A DNA stretch of 64,000 bases, taken from NCBI GenBank assembly GCA_003605055.1, contig QZKP01000032.1, positions 62,001 through 126,000 on the forward strand. Reading direction: 5' to 3'. Numbering within the stretch: position 1 is the stretch's first letter; each line of letters opens with the position of its first letter. Both the position numbers and the translations under genes were made by a program. This DNA comes from Desulfarculus sp. GTDB lineage: Bacteria; Desulfobacterota; Desulfarculia; Desulfarculales; Desulfarculaceae. Shown here in pieces: positions 41,581 through 49,331 of the stretch. The notes below the pieces were generated by a model. It worked only from the letters and a program-made list of their open reading frames with translations, was not told where the DNA came from and searched no databases.

Positions 41581-42117
41581 ATGCAGGCTTACCGCGGGCT
41601 TGACCACAATGAATTGGCGCTGTTCAGCCAGGCCTTGGAAATGGCCGAGGACCGGGTGAATGATCATTTTCACCTGTCCAGCGGCTTTTGGCGGCAGCAC
41701 CCCTTTGAGGTGCGCACCCTGGCCGAGCTGACGCCGGCCGAGGTGAGCAGCGAGGCCCTGGCCCAGGTGCTGCGCCTGCGCCAGCCCCAGGACGAACGCC
41801 GCCTGCGGGCGCGGGACTTCTTCCGCATCTGCTTCCAGGACCACAACTTCCTGGAGCTGATCCAGCGGGAGGACGCGCGGCAGCGGTTCATTCCCCTAAT
41901 GACCTACGTGTTGGTGCACGAGCTGGTGCACGTGGTGCGCTTTTACAAGTTCATGCAGTTGTTCGATGCCGACGACCGGCAGCGCTCGCTGGAAGAGGGC
42001 AGGGTGCACGAGATCAGCGCCAACATGCTGCGCAAGGTACGCCTGCCCCATTTGGGGTGGGTCCTGGACTGCTACCAGAAATACACGGCGGCCCACAGTG
42101 CCGAAAGATACTGCTGA
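41581..42117 (+). CDS. Conserved protein with HExxH motif
   Basis: A 178-residue cytosolic protein. Residues 113-117 read HELVH, followed 27 residues later by His143-Glu144 (RVHEIS), which is compatible with a gluzincin-type zinc site, although the length is small for a peptidase. The region around it (VLVHELVHVVRFYKFMQLFD) is helical. I recall similar small HExxH proteins in sulfate reducers as unannotated, but cannot name a family. The FmdB-type zinc-ribbon gene begins 18 bases after it. Confidence 0.7.
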   Translation: MQAYRGLDHNELALFSQALEMAEDRVNDHFHLSSGFWRQHPFEVRTLAELTPAEVSSEALAQVLRLRQPQDERRLRARDFFRICFQDHNFLELIQREDARQRFIPLMTYVLVHELVHVVRFYKFMQLFDADDRQRSLEEGRVHEISANMLRKVRLPHLGWVLDCYQKYTAAHSAERYC

Positions 42118-42135
42118 GCGTTTGGAGGGTAGGCG

Positions 42136-42432
42136 ATGCCGTTGTACGAGTATGAGTGCAAGAAATGCCACGAGGTCACCGAGGCGCTGCAGAAGTTCAG
42201 CGAAGCGCCGCTCAAGAAATGCCCGCGCTGCGGCGGCAAGGTTAGCAAGATCATGAGCCGCAACGCCTTCCACCTCAGGGGCCAGGGCTGGTACGTGACC
42301 GACTACAAGGGCAAGAACTCCTCTACCGCGGCCAGCGCCAGCGCCAGCGAAAGCGGCGGCGGCGAGGCCAAGGCGGACAAGCCCGAGAAGAAAAAAGAAA
42401 CCAAGAAGCCCAAGGCCGGCGCGGCGGAGTAG
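42136..42432 (+). CDS. FmdB-type zinc ribbon protein with charged tail
   Basis: A 98-residue protein beginning MPLYEYECKKCHEVTE with the second Cys pair in CPRCGGKV, a zinc ribbon of the FmdB family. After residue 55 it becomes a Ser/Ala then Lys/Glu-rich tail (DKPEKKKETKKPK). It is co-linear with and 18 bases downstream of the HExxH gene, and ends at a strong terminator, so the two form a unit. Confidence 0.88.
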   Translation: MPLYEYECKKCHEVTEALQKFSEAPLKKCPRCGGKVSKIMSRNAFHLRGQGWYVTDYKGKNSSTAASASASESGGGEAKADKPEKKKETKKPKAGAAE

Positions 42433-42459
42433 CCTGCGCGCCAGCATTTGTCCGCCCCA

Positions 42460-42485
42460 GGGGCGCCCTAGCGGGCGCCCCTTTT
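42460..42485 (+). terminator. Rho-independent terminator
   Basis: GGGGCGCCC, a TAGC loop and GGGCGCCCC form a 9-bp stem followed by TTTTA. It terminates the HExxH-fmdB unit. Confidence 0.85.
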
Positions 42486-42571
42486 ATATTGGGCCCGCCT
42501 TGACAGCCCTGGGGGTGGCTGTCAACCTTGACTTCGTGTTGGCCGCCTGCCCCCTGCCCCAGGGAGGCCCC

Positions 42572-43297
42572 ATGGACCTAACCCCCGACCAGATGGCCGC
42601 CCAGCGCCTGGCCCAGGCGCAGCGCATCGCCGTGCTCACCGGCGCCGGCGTATCCGCCGAGTCCGGGGTGCCCACCTTCCGGGGGCCGGGCGGCCTGTGG
42701 GAGAGCCACCGGCCCGAGGACCTGGCCACGCCCCAGGCCTTCAGCCGCGACCCGGCCCTGGTCTGGCGCTGGTACAACTGGCGGCGGGGCCTGATGGCCA
42801 AATGCGAGCCCAACCCGGCCCACCACGCCCTGGCGGCCCTGGAGCGCCGCACGCCCCAGTTCACGCTCCTCACCCAGAACATAGACGGCTTGCACCGACG
42901 CGCCGGCAGCCAGGCCCCCCTGGAGATGCACGGCAATATTTGGTGGGTGCGCTGCATGGACTGCGGCGCCCGCTACGAGGAGCGGGAACTGGAGCTGCCC
43001 GCGCCGCCCACCTGCCGGGAGTGCGGCGGCCTGCTGCGGCCGCACGTGGTTTGGTTCGGCGAGTCCCTGGACCCGCGCATCCTGGGCGCTGCCTGGCGGG
43101 CGGCGGCCCGGTGCGAGGTGATGCTGGTGGTGGGCACCAGCGCGGTGGTGCAGCCGGCCGCGGGCCTGGCCTCGGTGGCCCGGCAGGCCGGGGCCTTTGT
43201 CATCGAGGTGAACCTGGAGCAGACGCCCAACAGCGCGGAGGTGCACGTCTCCCTGTTGGGCAAGGCCGGCGAAATACTGCCCGAGCTGGTGGGCTGA
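42572..43297 (+). CDS. cobB: NAD-dependent protein deacylase (sirtuin)
   Basis: A 241-residue sirtuin. The NAD-binding motif is LTGAGVSAESGVPTFRG, the TQNIDGLH loop is present, and the catalytic His is in EMHGNIW. The zinc site has CMDCGARY and CRECGG. The residues after the FRG segment and the short N-terminus fit class III CobB/SIRT5 types, so desuccinylase activity is possible. The ATG at 42572 has GGGAGG upstream; a longer in-frame start at 42500 would overlap the terminator region and is rejected. Confidence 0.92.
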   Translation: MDLTPDQMAAQRLAQAQRIAVLTGAGVSAESGVPTFRGPGGLWESHRPEDLATPQAFSRDPALVWRWYNWRRGLMAKCEPNPAHHALAALERRTPQFTLLTQNIDGLHRRAGSQAPLEMHGNIWWVRCMDCGARYEERELELPAPPTCRECGGLLRPHVVWFGESLDPRILGAAWRAAARCEVMLVVGTSAVVQPAAGLASVARQAGAFVIEVNLEQTPNSAEVHVSLLGKAGEILPELVG

Positions 43298-43300
43298 GCC

Positions 43301-44107
43301 TTGCGATCCGTGCCCATCATCACCCTGACCAGCGACTTCGGGTCCGGGGTGTTCGTGGGCCTGCTGAAGGGCGTGATCCTGGGCATCTGCCCCGAGGCCC
43401 GGCTGGTGGACCTGGCGCATGACCTCTTGCCCCAGGATGTGCGCGGCGGGGCGTTGGCGCTGGAGCAGGCCATCGGCGTGTTCCCGTCCGGCGCGGTGCA
43501 CCTGGCCGTGGTGGACCCGGGCGTGGGCACTGAGCGGCGAGCCATGGCCCTGGCCGCGGCGGGCATGCTCTGGGTGGGGCCGGACAACGGCCTGTTCACC
43601 GCCGCCCTCCTGGCCGACCCCCAGGCCCGCGCCTATCGCATCACTGACCAGTCCCTCATGCGCCAACCAGTCTCCGCCACCTTTCACGGCCGCGACGTGT
43701 TCGCGGCGGCGGCCGCGCACCTGGCCCAAGGCCGGGCCGTAGAGAGCCTGGGCCCGCGTATTTACGATCCGGTGCGCCTGGACTGGCCCCAGCCGCGGCA
43801 GGAGGGCGGGGCGCTCCTGGGCCAGGTGCTCACCAGCGACCGCTTCGGCAATTTGATGACCAACCTGCCCCGGGCGCGGGTGGAGGCCTTACTGGCCGGC
43901 CGGCCGGCCCGCATCCGCTGCCAGAGACTGGAGATCAAGGGCCTCGGCGCGGCCTACGGCCAGGCCGAGGCGGGCCAGCCCGTGGCCGTGTTCAACAGCC
44001 TGGACCGCCTGGAGCTGGCCCTGAACCAAGGCGACCTGCGCGCGCATTTAGGGCTGGAGCGGGGCGGGGTTTTCGGCCTGGCCGTGCGGGTGGAGGCGGA
44101 CGAATAA
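43301..44107 (+). CDS. SAM hydrolase (DUF62 / SAM hydroxide adenosyltransferase) family
   Basis: A 268-residue protein of the DUF62 family, related to fluorinase and chlorinase, whose bacterial members hydrolyse S-adenosylmethionine to adenosine and methionine. Key segments are ITLTSDFGSGVFVG near the start (active Asp), VDPGVGT, and FHGRDVFAAAAAHLA; the C-terminal beta domain follows. The start is uncertain between TTG 43301 and GTG 43310. It lies 3 bases after cobB, probably in one transcript. Confidence 0.85.
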   Translation: MRSVPIITLTSDFGSGVFVGLLKGVILGICPEARLVDLAHDLLPQDVRGGALALEQAIGVFPSGAVHLAVVDPGVGTERRAMALAAAGMLWVGPDNGLFTAALLADPQARAYRITDQSLMRQPVSATFHGRDVFAAAAAHLAQGRAVESLGPRIYDPVRLDWPQPRQEGGALLGQVLTSDRFGNLMTNLPRARVEALLAGRPARIRCQRLEIKGLGAAYGQAEAGQPVAVFNSLDRLELALNQGDLRAHLGLERGGVFGLAVRVEADE

Positions 44108-44120
44108 GGACCGCCTTTCA

Positions 44121-44149
44121 TTGACACCCCCGCACCCCCGTCCTATACT
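44121..44149 (+). promoter_or_regulatory. Near-consensus promoter giving a predicted leaderless mRNA
   Basis: TTGACA (44121-44126) is separated by exactly 17 bases from TATACT (44144-44149). The ATG of the following gene begins at 44156, only 7 bases after the -10, which is where transcription normally starts. The mRNA would therefore start at or within a base of the ATG. Confidence 0.7.
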
Positions 44150-44155
44150 CACGCC

Positions 44156-44386
44156 ATGCTGAAGACCCAAGACCTGCAGCAGTTCAAGCACCTCCTGGAG
44201 TCCGGCGCCTGGGCCGACGCCTTTGCCAACGCCGGCGAGGAGCTGCGCCTGGAGATGATCGAGAAGGTGGAGTTGCTCCTGGAGGCGGCCGACCTGGCCG
44301 ACCGGGTGGTGGGCGAGGTGCTGTTCAGCAAGGACGGCATGGCCCCGCCCGCCCCGGCCGCGGCCTCCAGCCTGGAGAGAGACTGA
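44156..44386 (+). CDS. Small hypothetical protein, leaderless candidate
   Basis: A 76-residue acidic, helix-rich protein (FKHLLESGAWADAFANAGEE, EMIEKVELLLEAADLADRVV) with a Pro/Ala-rich tail. No signal peptide or family is recognised. It is read from a transcript that seems to start at its ATG, with no ribosome-binding site. The next gene follows after a 2-base gap (44389), so the two form an operon, and the downstream gene encodes a DUF2939-like exported protein. Confidence 0.6.
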   Translation: MLKTQDLQQFKHLLESGAWADAFANAGEELRLEMIEKVELLLEAADLADRVVGEVLFSKDGMAPPAPAAASSLERD

Positions 44387-44388
44387 GC

Positions 44389-44973
44389 ATGCGCCGGGCC
44401 TGGCCCTGGATACTCTTGGTGATGCTGGCAGGTGCGGCCTTCTGGGGCACGCATTATATCCTGGACGGGCCCCGCTGGGCCCTGTACCAGATCGGCCGGG
44501 CCATCAACAACCACGACCCCCGCCTGTTTCTGTCCTACGTGGACGTGGACAGCATCGTCCTGAACCAGAAAGACATTATCGTGGAGATGGTGGTTCCCAG
44601 GGAGCGCAACGACGACAACACCCGCAAGATGGTCCAGGGCCTGGTGGGCGCCTTCATGGGCCCGCTGACCGACCAGCTCAAGGTGCGCATCATCAAGGCC
44701 GTCGAGGACCCGGAGCGCCAGGACCTGCCCAGCTCCCTCACCCTGGCCGTGGCTGCCAGCGTGGCAGTCAACGGCGAATACGCCCTGGTGGTGCTGGTGG
44801 ACCCGGAGAAGAAGCGGCGGCTGCGTATGGGCATGCGCCGCACGGACGGCCAGTGGCGGGTGGTGGATTTAAACTCGCAAGACCTCAAGCGCCTGGCCGA
44901 GGAATATCTGCAGCAGAGGTTCGGCCAGGAGAAGCCCGCCGCCCCGCCGCAAACTGCCAATCCTCCTCGTTAA
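44389..44973 (+). CDS. DUF2939-like membrane-anchored protein
   Basis: A 194-residue protein with an N-terminal hydrophobic anchor (PWILLVMLAGAAFWGTHY). This is followed by the pattern of the DUF2939 family: Tyr-x2-Gly-Arg-Ala-Ile and VDVDSIVLNQKDI, a helical middle, and a C-terminal beta region (MRRTDGQWRVVDLNSQDLK). The family is uncharacterised. It is second gene of the leaderless unit. Confidence 0.7.
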   Translation: MRRAWPWILLVMLAGAAFWGTHYILDGPRWALYQIGRAINNHDPRLFLSYVDVDSIVLNQKDIIVEMVVPRERNDDNTRKMVQGLVGAFMGPLTDQLKVRIIKAVEDPERQDLPSSLTLAVAASVAVNGEYALVVLVDPEKKRRLRMGMRRTDGQWRVVDLNSQDLKRLAEEYLQQRFGQEKPAAPPQTANPPR

Positions 44974-45023
44974 AAACAGCAGGCGGCTTTCCCCTCGGCA
45001 TTCGCTGGAAAAGGTCGGTTCAT

Positions 45024-45644
45024 ATGCAGGCCGGAGCAAAATTGGCGAATATTGTATTGGCTGTCGTCATGCTGCTGCTGCCAAGCCTGTGCCTTGCCGG
45101 CGAAGAACTAGAGGGATACAAACTCTGGCAGGAGCGCATATCGGAGTTGAAAGTAAAGTACGGCGATGATTTAAAATGCAACAATTGCATATATGTCTTA
45201 TTGAGATATAGGCCCTATCCAGAGGGAGGACCCTCCTGGAGAATTCGAGACGCCTCCACCAGCGCGCGGCTGAAGGGCCATAACAATTACGTGAGATTTT
45301 TTGATAAGCGCCTGGAGGAAAGGTGCCCAGAGTACATGGTGCCCCGGTGCACCAACAACGAACGGGGATTCTTTGTGCGGGGGAGAGATTTCCTGGAAAA
45401 GTATCTCCCTAAAGACAGCGTTAAAGGGGCTCTCCCGGCACAGGCCATAACCGTATTAAACAGAATTGCCAAGAGCTGCGGCCGCTATGGCTGCGACAAC
45501 CAGGTTATTTTCATGCTCTGGCCGGACATTGGCGTAGTAAGCCTGCGGGAGCCCAGGAGCGCCAGCGATCCTTCCCTTTGCATCAACTATTATTTTCTGA
45601 TTCCCTTGCCCACGGCGGCCAAGCTGCGCGGCCAATTGCGCTGA
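45024..45644 (+). CDS. Low-GC exported protein of unknown function
   Basis: A 206-residue protein with a signal peptide (VVMLLLPSLCLAGEE). The mature part has four regularly placed Cys (KCNNCIYV, RCPEY, RCTNNE and a later CGRYGC), suggesting disulfides. No family is recognised. Codon use is visibly AT-richer than its neighbours, especially in codons 30-110, so it may be acquired. The ATG at 45024 begins the signal peptide; an upstream in-frame start at 44853 overlaps the DUF2939-like gene and is rejected. Confidence 0.65.
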   Translation: MQAGAKLANIVLAVVMLLLPSLCLAGEELEGYKLWQERISELKVKYGDDLKCNNCIYVLLRYRPYPEGGPSWRIRDASTSARLKGHNNYVRFFDKRLEERCPEYMVPRCTNNERGFFVRGRDFLEKYLPKDSVKGALPAQAITVLNRIAKSCGRYGCDNQVIFMLWPDIGVVSLREPRSASDPSLCINYYFLIPLPTAAKLRGQLR

Positions 45645-45726
45645 GCCTTGCCAACGCCAACGGGCGGCGATAAACCCCGCCCTTACATCAAGATCAAATC
45701 GCCCCGCCTTTATTTTCCGCGTGCGA

Positions 45727-46623
45727 CTACAGCGCCCGCAGCCACTCCGGCTTGAGCCCCACCTTGCCGCCCAGGGCCTGGTCAATGAGCGCCAGCGCCG
45801 CCTCCCGGTCCCGGGGCAGGCTGGCCTTGATGGGCAGGTAGTTGGAGGCATGGTTGGAGTAGAACAGCCCGCCCTTGAGGTCCGTGTGCGCGATCATCTC
45901 CCTTAGCTCGCCCAGCATGCCCCGCGCGTCGGGCAACTGGAACTCGCCGCGCTCGTAGGCCTCGCACAGGGGCGTGCCCGGAATCAGCATCAGGGTCAGG
46001 GCGCCTACGTAGTCCGGGCCCATGGCCGTGAGCAGCTCGCCCGTGGCCCGGGCATGCTCCAGGCTCAGGGCCGTGCCGCCCACGCCCAGCAGCACCGTGA
46101 CGCTGAGTTTGATGCCCGCGGCCGTGACCCGCCGGCCCTGGGCGATGAGCTTCTCCGGCGTGGCGCCCTTATGGATGTCCTTGAGCACTTGGGGGTGGCC
46201 GCTCTCCACGCCGTAGTAGAGGATGCCCAGGCCCAGCTCCTTGAGCCGCCGCAGGTCCTGGTCGCTTTTAAGGGCGATGCTCTTGGAGTTGGCGTAGGCC
46301 CCCACCCGGATCACCCAGGGCAGCTTCTCCTTGATCTGGCCCAGGAGCCACTCCCAGCGCTTCATGGGCATTATCAGGGCGTCGCCGTCCATGACGAACA
46401 CCCGCCGCTGCCGGCGGCAGTAGCGCGCGGCAAAGGCCAGATCCTGCTCCAGGATGGCCTGGTCCTTGATGGCGAAGCGCTTGTCGGTGTAGGTGCCGCA
46501 GAAGGCGCACTTGTTGTGCGAGCAGCCCAGGGTGGCCTGGATAAGGATGGAGTCGGCCTCGCTGGGCGGCCGGATGCAGTGGCCCACGTAGTGAAAGCCC
46601 TGGGGTTCGCTGGCGCAATCCAT
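45727..46623 (-). CDS. Radical SAM protein with CX4CX2C cluster motif
   Basis: A 298-residue radical SAM enzyme. The cluster motif is GCSHNKCAFC, that is CX4CX2C rather than the usual CX3CX2C, a feature of a distinct group with the following TYTDKRF signature. GVESGHPQVL (SAM contacts) and a TIM-barrel pattern follow. No auxiliary cluster or B12 domain is seen. The substrate is unknown. The ATG at 46623 is right for this domain; a longer frame to 47055 is an overlap artefact. A CGGC-domain gene lies about 110 bases upstream on the same strand. Confidence 0.82.
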   Translation of the reverse strand: MDCASEPQGFHYVGHCIRPPSEADSILIQATLGCSHNKCAFCGTYTDKRFAIKDQAILEQDLAFAARYCRRQRRVFVMDGDALIMPMKRWEWLLGQIKEKLPWVIRVGAYANSKSIALKSDQDLRRLKELGLGILYYGVESGHPQVLKDIHKGATPEKLIAQGRRVTAAGIKLSVTVLLGVGGTALSLEHARATGELLTAMGPDYVGALTLMLIPGTPLCEAYERGEFQLPDARGMLGELREMIAHTDLKGGLFYSNHASNYLPIKASLPRDREAALALIDQALGGKVGLKPEWLRAL

Positions 46624-46733
46624 GCGTGTCTCCGAGGTGTACGGTCCGCCTTTATATATAGGACGCAGGCGGCTGGCGTGCAAGCCAAGGCCCTCCCCGG
46701 AGCAAGAGGAGGGCCCGCGGGGAGGGCGCGTGG

Positions 46734-47078
46734 CTAGTGGTAATCGTGGGTGCCCAGGATCACCGGCAGGCCGGTCTTGGCCGTGATGATCTCGGCCATC
46801 TCCAGGGGCGTGCTGTGGGGGCAGCCGGGCTTGGCGTTGGCCAGGCAGGAGCTCAGGTACACGGCGTCGGGTTTGACCTCCGAGAGCTTGACGGCCATGC
46901 CCAGGTTGGGCGCGGTGTTGCGGCCTGGGCAGTGGCAGGTGTGGAAGGCCACCACCTTGACCGGCTCCTCGAACTTGCCCTGGCCCAGGGCGGCGGCCTT
47001 GAGGCAGCGCCACTCGCCCGGGCAGCCGTAGCCGGTGTCCATATAGGCGCCGCATCCCACGATGGCAACGTTCTTCAT
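46734..47078 (-). CDS. CGGC domain protein
   Basis: A 114-residue small metal-binding protein of the CGGC type (VAIVGCGAYMDTGYGCPGEW, then FHTCHCPGRN and SSCLANAKPGCPH). It has several Cys/His clusters and probably binds iron or zinc. The family is known in anaerobes but has no assigned reaction. The ATG is preceded by AGGAGG, which fixes the start (an upstream in-frame start is rejected). It is about 110 bases upstream of the radical SAM gene and could supply or guard its metal cluster, which is inference only. Confidence 0.8.
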   Translation of the reverse strand: MKNVAIVGCGAYMDTGYGCPGEWRCLKAAALGQGKFEEPVKVVAFHTCHCPGRNTAPNLGMAVKLSEVKPDAVYLSSCLANAKPGCPHSTPLEMAEIITAKTGLPVILGTHDYH

Positions 47079-47260
47079 GATATCCTCCTGAAAAGCAAAA
47101 CAGATCAAAAGGCTAGGCAAAAACCTATATTTTGCAGGGACTAAATAGCACCGCCTGGGAACCGGGTCAAGCTTCCTGGCCTTGCCTCGGGCGGCCGAGG
47201 GTGCAAAGATATATAAAGCCGCTGCCGACCCACTTCTGCTCCCGCTGGAGGGCCAAGCCC

Positions 47261-48115
47261 ATGCGCCCCGTTTTTTGCTTCATCGATGACGCGGATTTTG
47301 AGCTGGACACCTTCCGCGAGAACGCGGCCGAGGCCTTCCAGGGCGTGGAATTCGTGTACGCCCGGGACTTTGCGGACGCCCAGCGCAAGCTGGAGGGCCG
47401 GCGCTGCCTGTGCTTTCTGTTGGACATCTACGGCGCCGCCCCAGGCAGCGAGCCCGGCGAACTGCCCCAGGCCGAAGACCTGGCCCCGGCCCTAGGCCAG
47501 GGCTTTGCGGTAGAGGAGCTGTATCAGGATTTGCCCGGGGAGGGGAGCGCCCGGGACAACCAGTTCCTGCGGAGGCTCTACGCCCGGGTGCAGGCCGCGC
47601 AGAAGGCTTTTACGCGGGCGGCAATTGGGCTGGGGCAGGGCCCGTCCTTTGGCCTGGAGTCCCTGGCCCGGGTGCGGGAGCACCATCCCTGGGCCGCGAC
47701 CCTGGGCTATTCGCGCAAGGCCCTGTATGGTGACGCCGCGGCCATGTGCGCGGCCGGGGCCGAGGGCGTGCTGCAAAAGCCCCAGGGCGCCGACGATGAG
47801 GCCATTGCCCAGGCCACCCGCCGGGCCGCCCCCGGCCTGGCCCGGAGCGCCTTTGCCGCGGTGAACCGCCGTCTGGCCTGCCTGGCCGGGGCCCTGGGCC
47901 TGCGCCTGTGCCGGGAGGGGGTGAGCCTCAACCTGGCCGAGGTCCTGGGCGAGGCCCTGGCCCTGTTGGGAGGCGATGGGGCCGGGCCGCCGACTGCCAG
48001 CCGGGATGAGGTCTTGGATAAATTCCGCGTCCTGCGCCTGAAGGAGATGGAACTGGCCGAGGCGGACCTGGGCCTGATCCTGGCGGTGTGGGACTGGCTG
48101 GGACGGGAAACCTAA
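47261..48115 (+). CDS. Divergent receiver-like protein with internal insertion
   Basis: A 284-residue protein with receiver features: acidic FIDDADFE at 7-14, candidate phospho-acceptor Asp55 (FLLDIYG) and candidate Lys173 (VLQKPQG) after a Gly-Ala-Glu-Gly. Between Asp55 and the second half lies an insertion of about 65 residues (60-128), and a further helical extension follows 180. The 'switch' Thr/Ser is near ATLGYSRK. It resembles a response regulator with a split receiver, but no output domain is recognised. The ATG at 47261 has GGAGGG upstream. It stands alone, before hrcA. Confidence 0.6.
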   Translation: MRPVFCFIDDADFELDTFRENAAEAFQGVEFVYARDFADAQRKLEGRRCLCFLLDIYGAAPGSEPGELPQAEDLAPALGQGFAVEELYQDLPGEGSARDNQFLRRLYARVQAAQKAFTRAAIGLGQGPSFGLESLARVREHHPWAATLGYSRKALYGDAAAMCAAGAEGVLQKPQGADDEAIAQATRRAAPGLARSAFAAVNRRLACLAGALGLRLCREGVSLNLAEVLGEALALLGGDGAGPPTASRDEVLDKFRVLRLKEMELAEADLGLILAVWDWLGRET

Positions 48116-48134
48116 AGGGTCTTCGGTGGTTCGC

Positions 48135-48163
48135 TTGACATCCCCCGGGTGGGTTGTTAGATT
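48135..48163 (+). promoter_or_regulatory. Sigma-70-type promoter of hrcA
   Basis: TTGACA (48135-48140) is separated by 17 bases from TAGATT (48158-48163). It precedes hrcA by about 40 bases. No CIRCE inverted repeat (GCACTC-N9-GAGTGC) is visible next to it. Confidence 0.6.
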
Positions 48164-48200
48164 TTTTAAGTTCCTCCCTCCTGATACTGCAGAGGGATAA

Positions 48201-49250
48201 GTGCCTGTGCCCGAAGAACTTTCCCAGCGCGCCAAGTTGATTCTGGCCTCTGTGGTGGCCCAGTACATCACCACCGCGGAGCCCGTGGGCTCGCGCACCA
48301 TCTCCAAGCAGGAAAACATAGACGTGTCCCCGGCCACCATCCGCAACGTGATGCTGGACCTGGAGGAGATGGGTTATCTCGCCCAACCGCACGCCTCGGC
48401 CGGGCGGGTGCCCACCACCGACGGCCTGCGTTTCTACGTGGACTCCATCCTGGAGCTGGGGGAGCTGGACGAACAGGCCCAGGAGATCATCCGCGAGCAG
48501 TTGCAGGACAAGCCCCTGCACGATCTTTCGGAGATATTCAAGAACACCGGCCGGGCCCTGAGCAGCATAAGCCGCCAGGCCGCCCTGGTGACCGCTCCCA
48601 GCCCGGAGCAAGAGGTGTTCCGGCACATGGAGTTCATCCTGCTGGCCCAGGGCTTGATCCTGGTGGTGCTGGTGGCCCGTTCCGGCAGCGTGCAGAACCG
48701 GGTGATCCAGGCCGAGGAGGACCTGACCCAAGAGGACCTGGACAAGTACTCCCGCTATCTCAACCGGCTTCTGGCCGACCTGACCCTGAGCCAGGTCAAG
48801 CGCAAGGTGGCCCGAGAGATGGCCCAGGAAAAGAACCGCTTCGACAAGGTCCTCTCCCGGGCGCTCAGCCTGGGCCAGAAGGCCATGGAGACCCGGCTGG
48901 AGGGGGACCTGTACATCGAGGGCCAGACCAACCTCATGGCCCAGCCGGAGTTCCGGGACGTGGCCCGCCTGCGGGGCATATTCCAGGCCTTTGAAGAGAA
49001 GTCCACCCTGCTGAGGCTGCTGGACAAGGCTATGACCGCCGGGGGGGTGCGGCTGTTCATCGGCTCGGAGAGCGAGCTGGCCGAGTTGGAGGGCCTAAGC
49101 GTGGTCACCTCGGTTTATGGCAAGGGGAACCAGTCCATGGGCGCGCTGGGCGTCATCGGCCCCACCCGCATGGACTACGCCAAGGTGATACCCGTGGTGG
49201 ACTTCACCGCCCGCCTGGTCAGCCGCATCCTAAACGAGAGGGCGAAATAA
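48201..49250 (+). CDS. hrcA: Heat-inducible transcription repressor HrcA
   Basis: A 349-residue HrcA repressor, which holds CIRCE-controlled chaperone genes off until GroEL is overloaded. The N-terminal winged-helix domain (ILASVVAQYITTAEPVGSRTI, PATIRNVMLDLEEMGYL) is followed by the GAF-like dimerisation region (DVARLRGIFQAFEEKSTLL). The start is GTG (48201), with GAGGG ahead. grpE follows after about 80 bases. No CIRCE is visible upstream, so self-control is not supported here. Confidence 0.95.
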   Translation: MPVPEELSQRAKLILASVVAQYITTAEPVGSRTISKQENIDVSPATIRNVMLDLEEMGYLAQPHASAGRVPTTDGLRFYVDSILELGELDEQAQEIIREQLQDKPLHDLSEIFKNTGRALSSISRQAALVTAPSPEQEVFRHMEFILLAQGLILVVLVARSGSVQNRVIQAEEDLTQEDLDKYSRYLNRLLADLTLSQVKRKVAREMAQEKNRFDKVLSRALSLGQKAMETRLEGDLYIEGQTNLMAQPEFRDVARLRGIFQAFEEKSTLLRLLDKAMTAGGVRLFIGSESELAELEGLSVVTSVYGKGNQSMGALGVIGPTRMDYAKVIPVVDFTARLVSRILNERAK

Positions 49251-49280
49251 AACACGGGCCGCCGCGGCCCGCCCGGAGAG

Positions 49281-49318
49281 GACCTTCGCATCCGGAAAGG
49301 ACCTTCGCATCCGGAAAG
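49281..49318 (+). repeat. Tandem 19-bp repeat upstream of grpE
   Basis: Two adjacent copies of GACCTTCGCATCCGGAAAG occur at 49281-49299 and 49300-49318. They lie in the short gap between hrcA and grpE and duplicate a purine-rich AAAGGA sequence, which may also be the grpE ribosome site. Confidence 0.85.
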
Positions 49319-49331
49319 GACTTGTTTAACA

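Noticed and set aside
45662-45700. GGGCGG/CCGCCC hairpin between the low-GC gene and the radical SAM gene
   Set aside because: Short stem, large loop and no U-tract on either strand.
46624-47055. Upstream extension of the radical SAM frame
   Set aside because: It overlaps the CGGC gene in another phase and is Arg/Gly/Pro-rich noise; the domain starts at the ATG at 46623.
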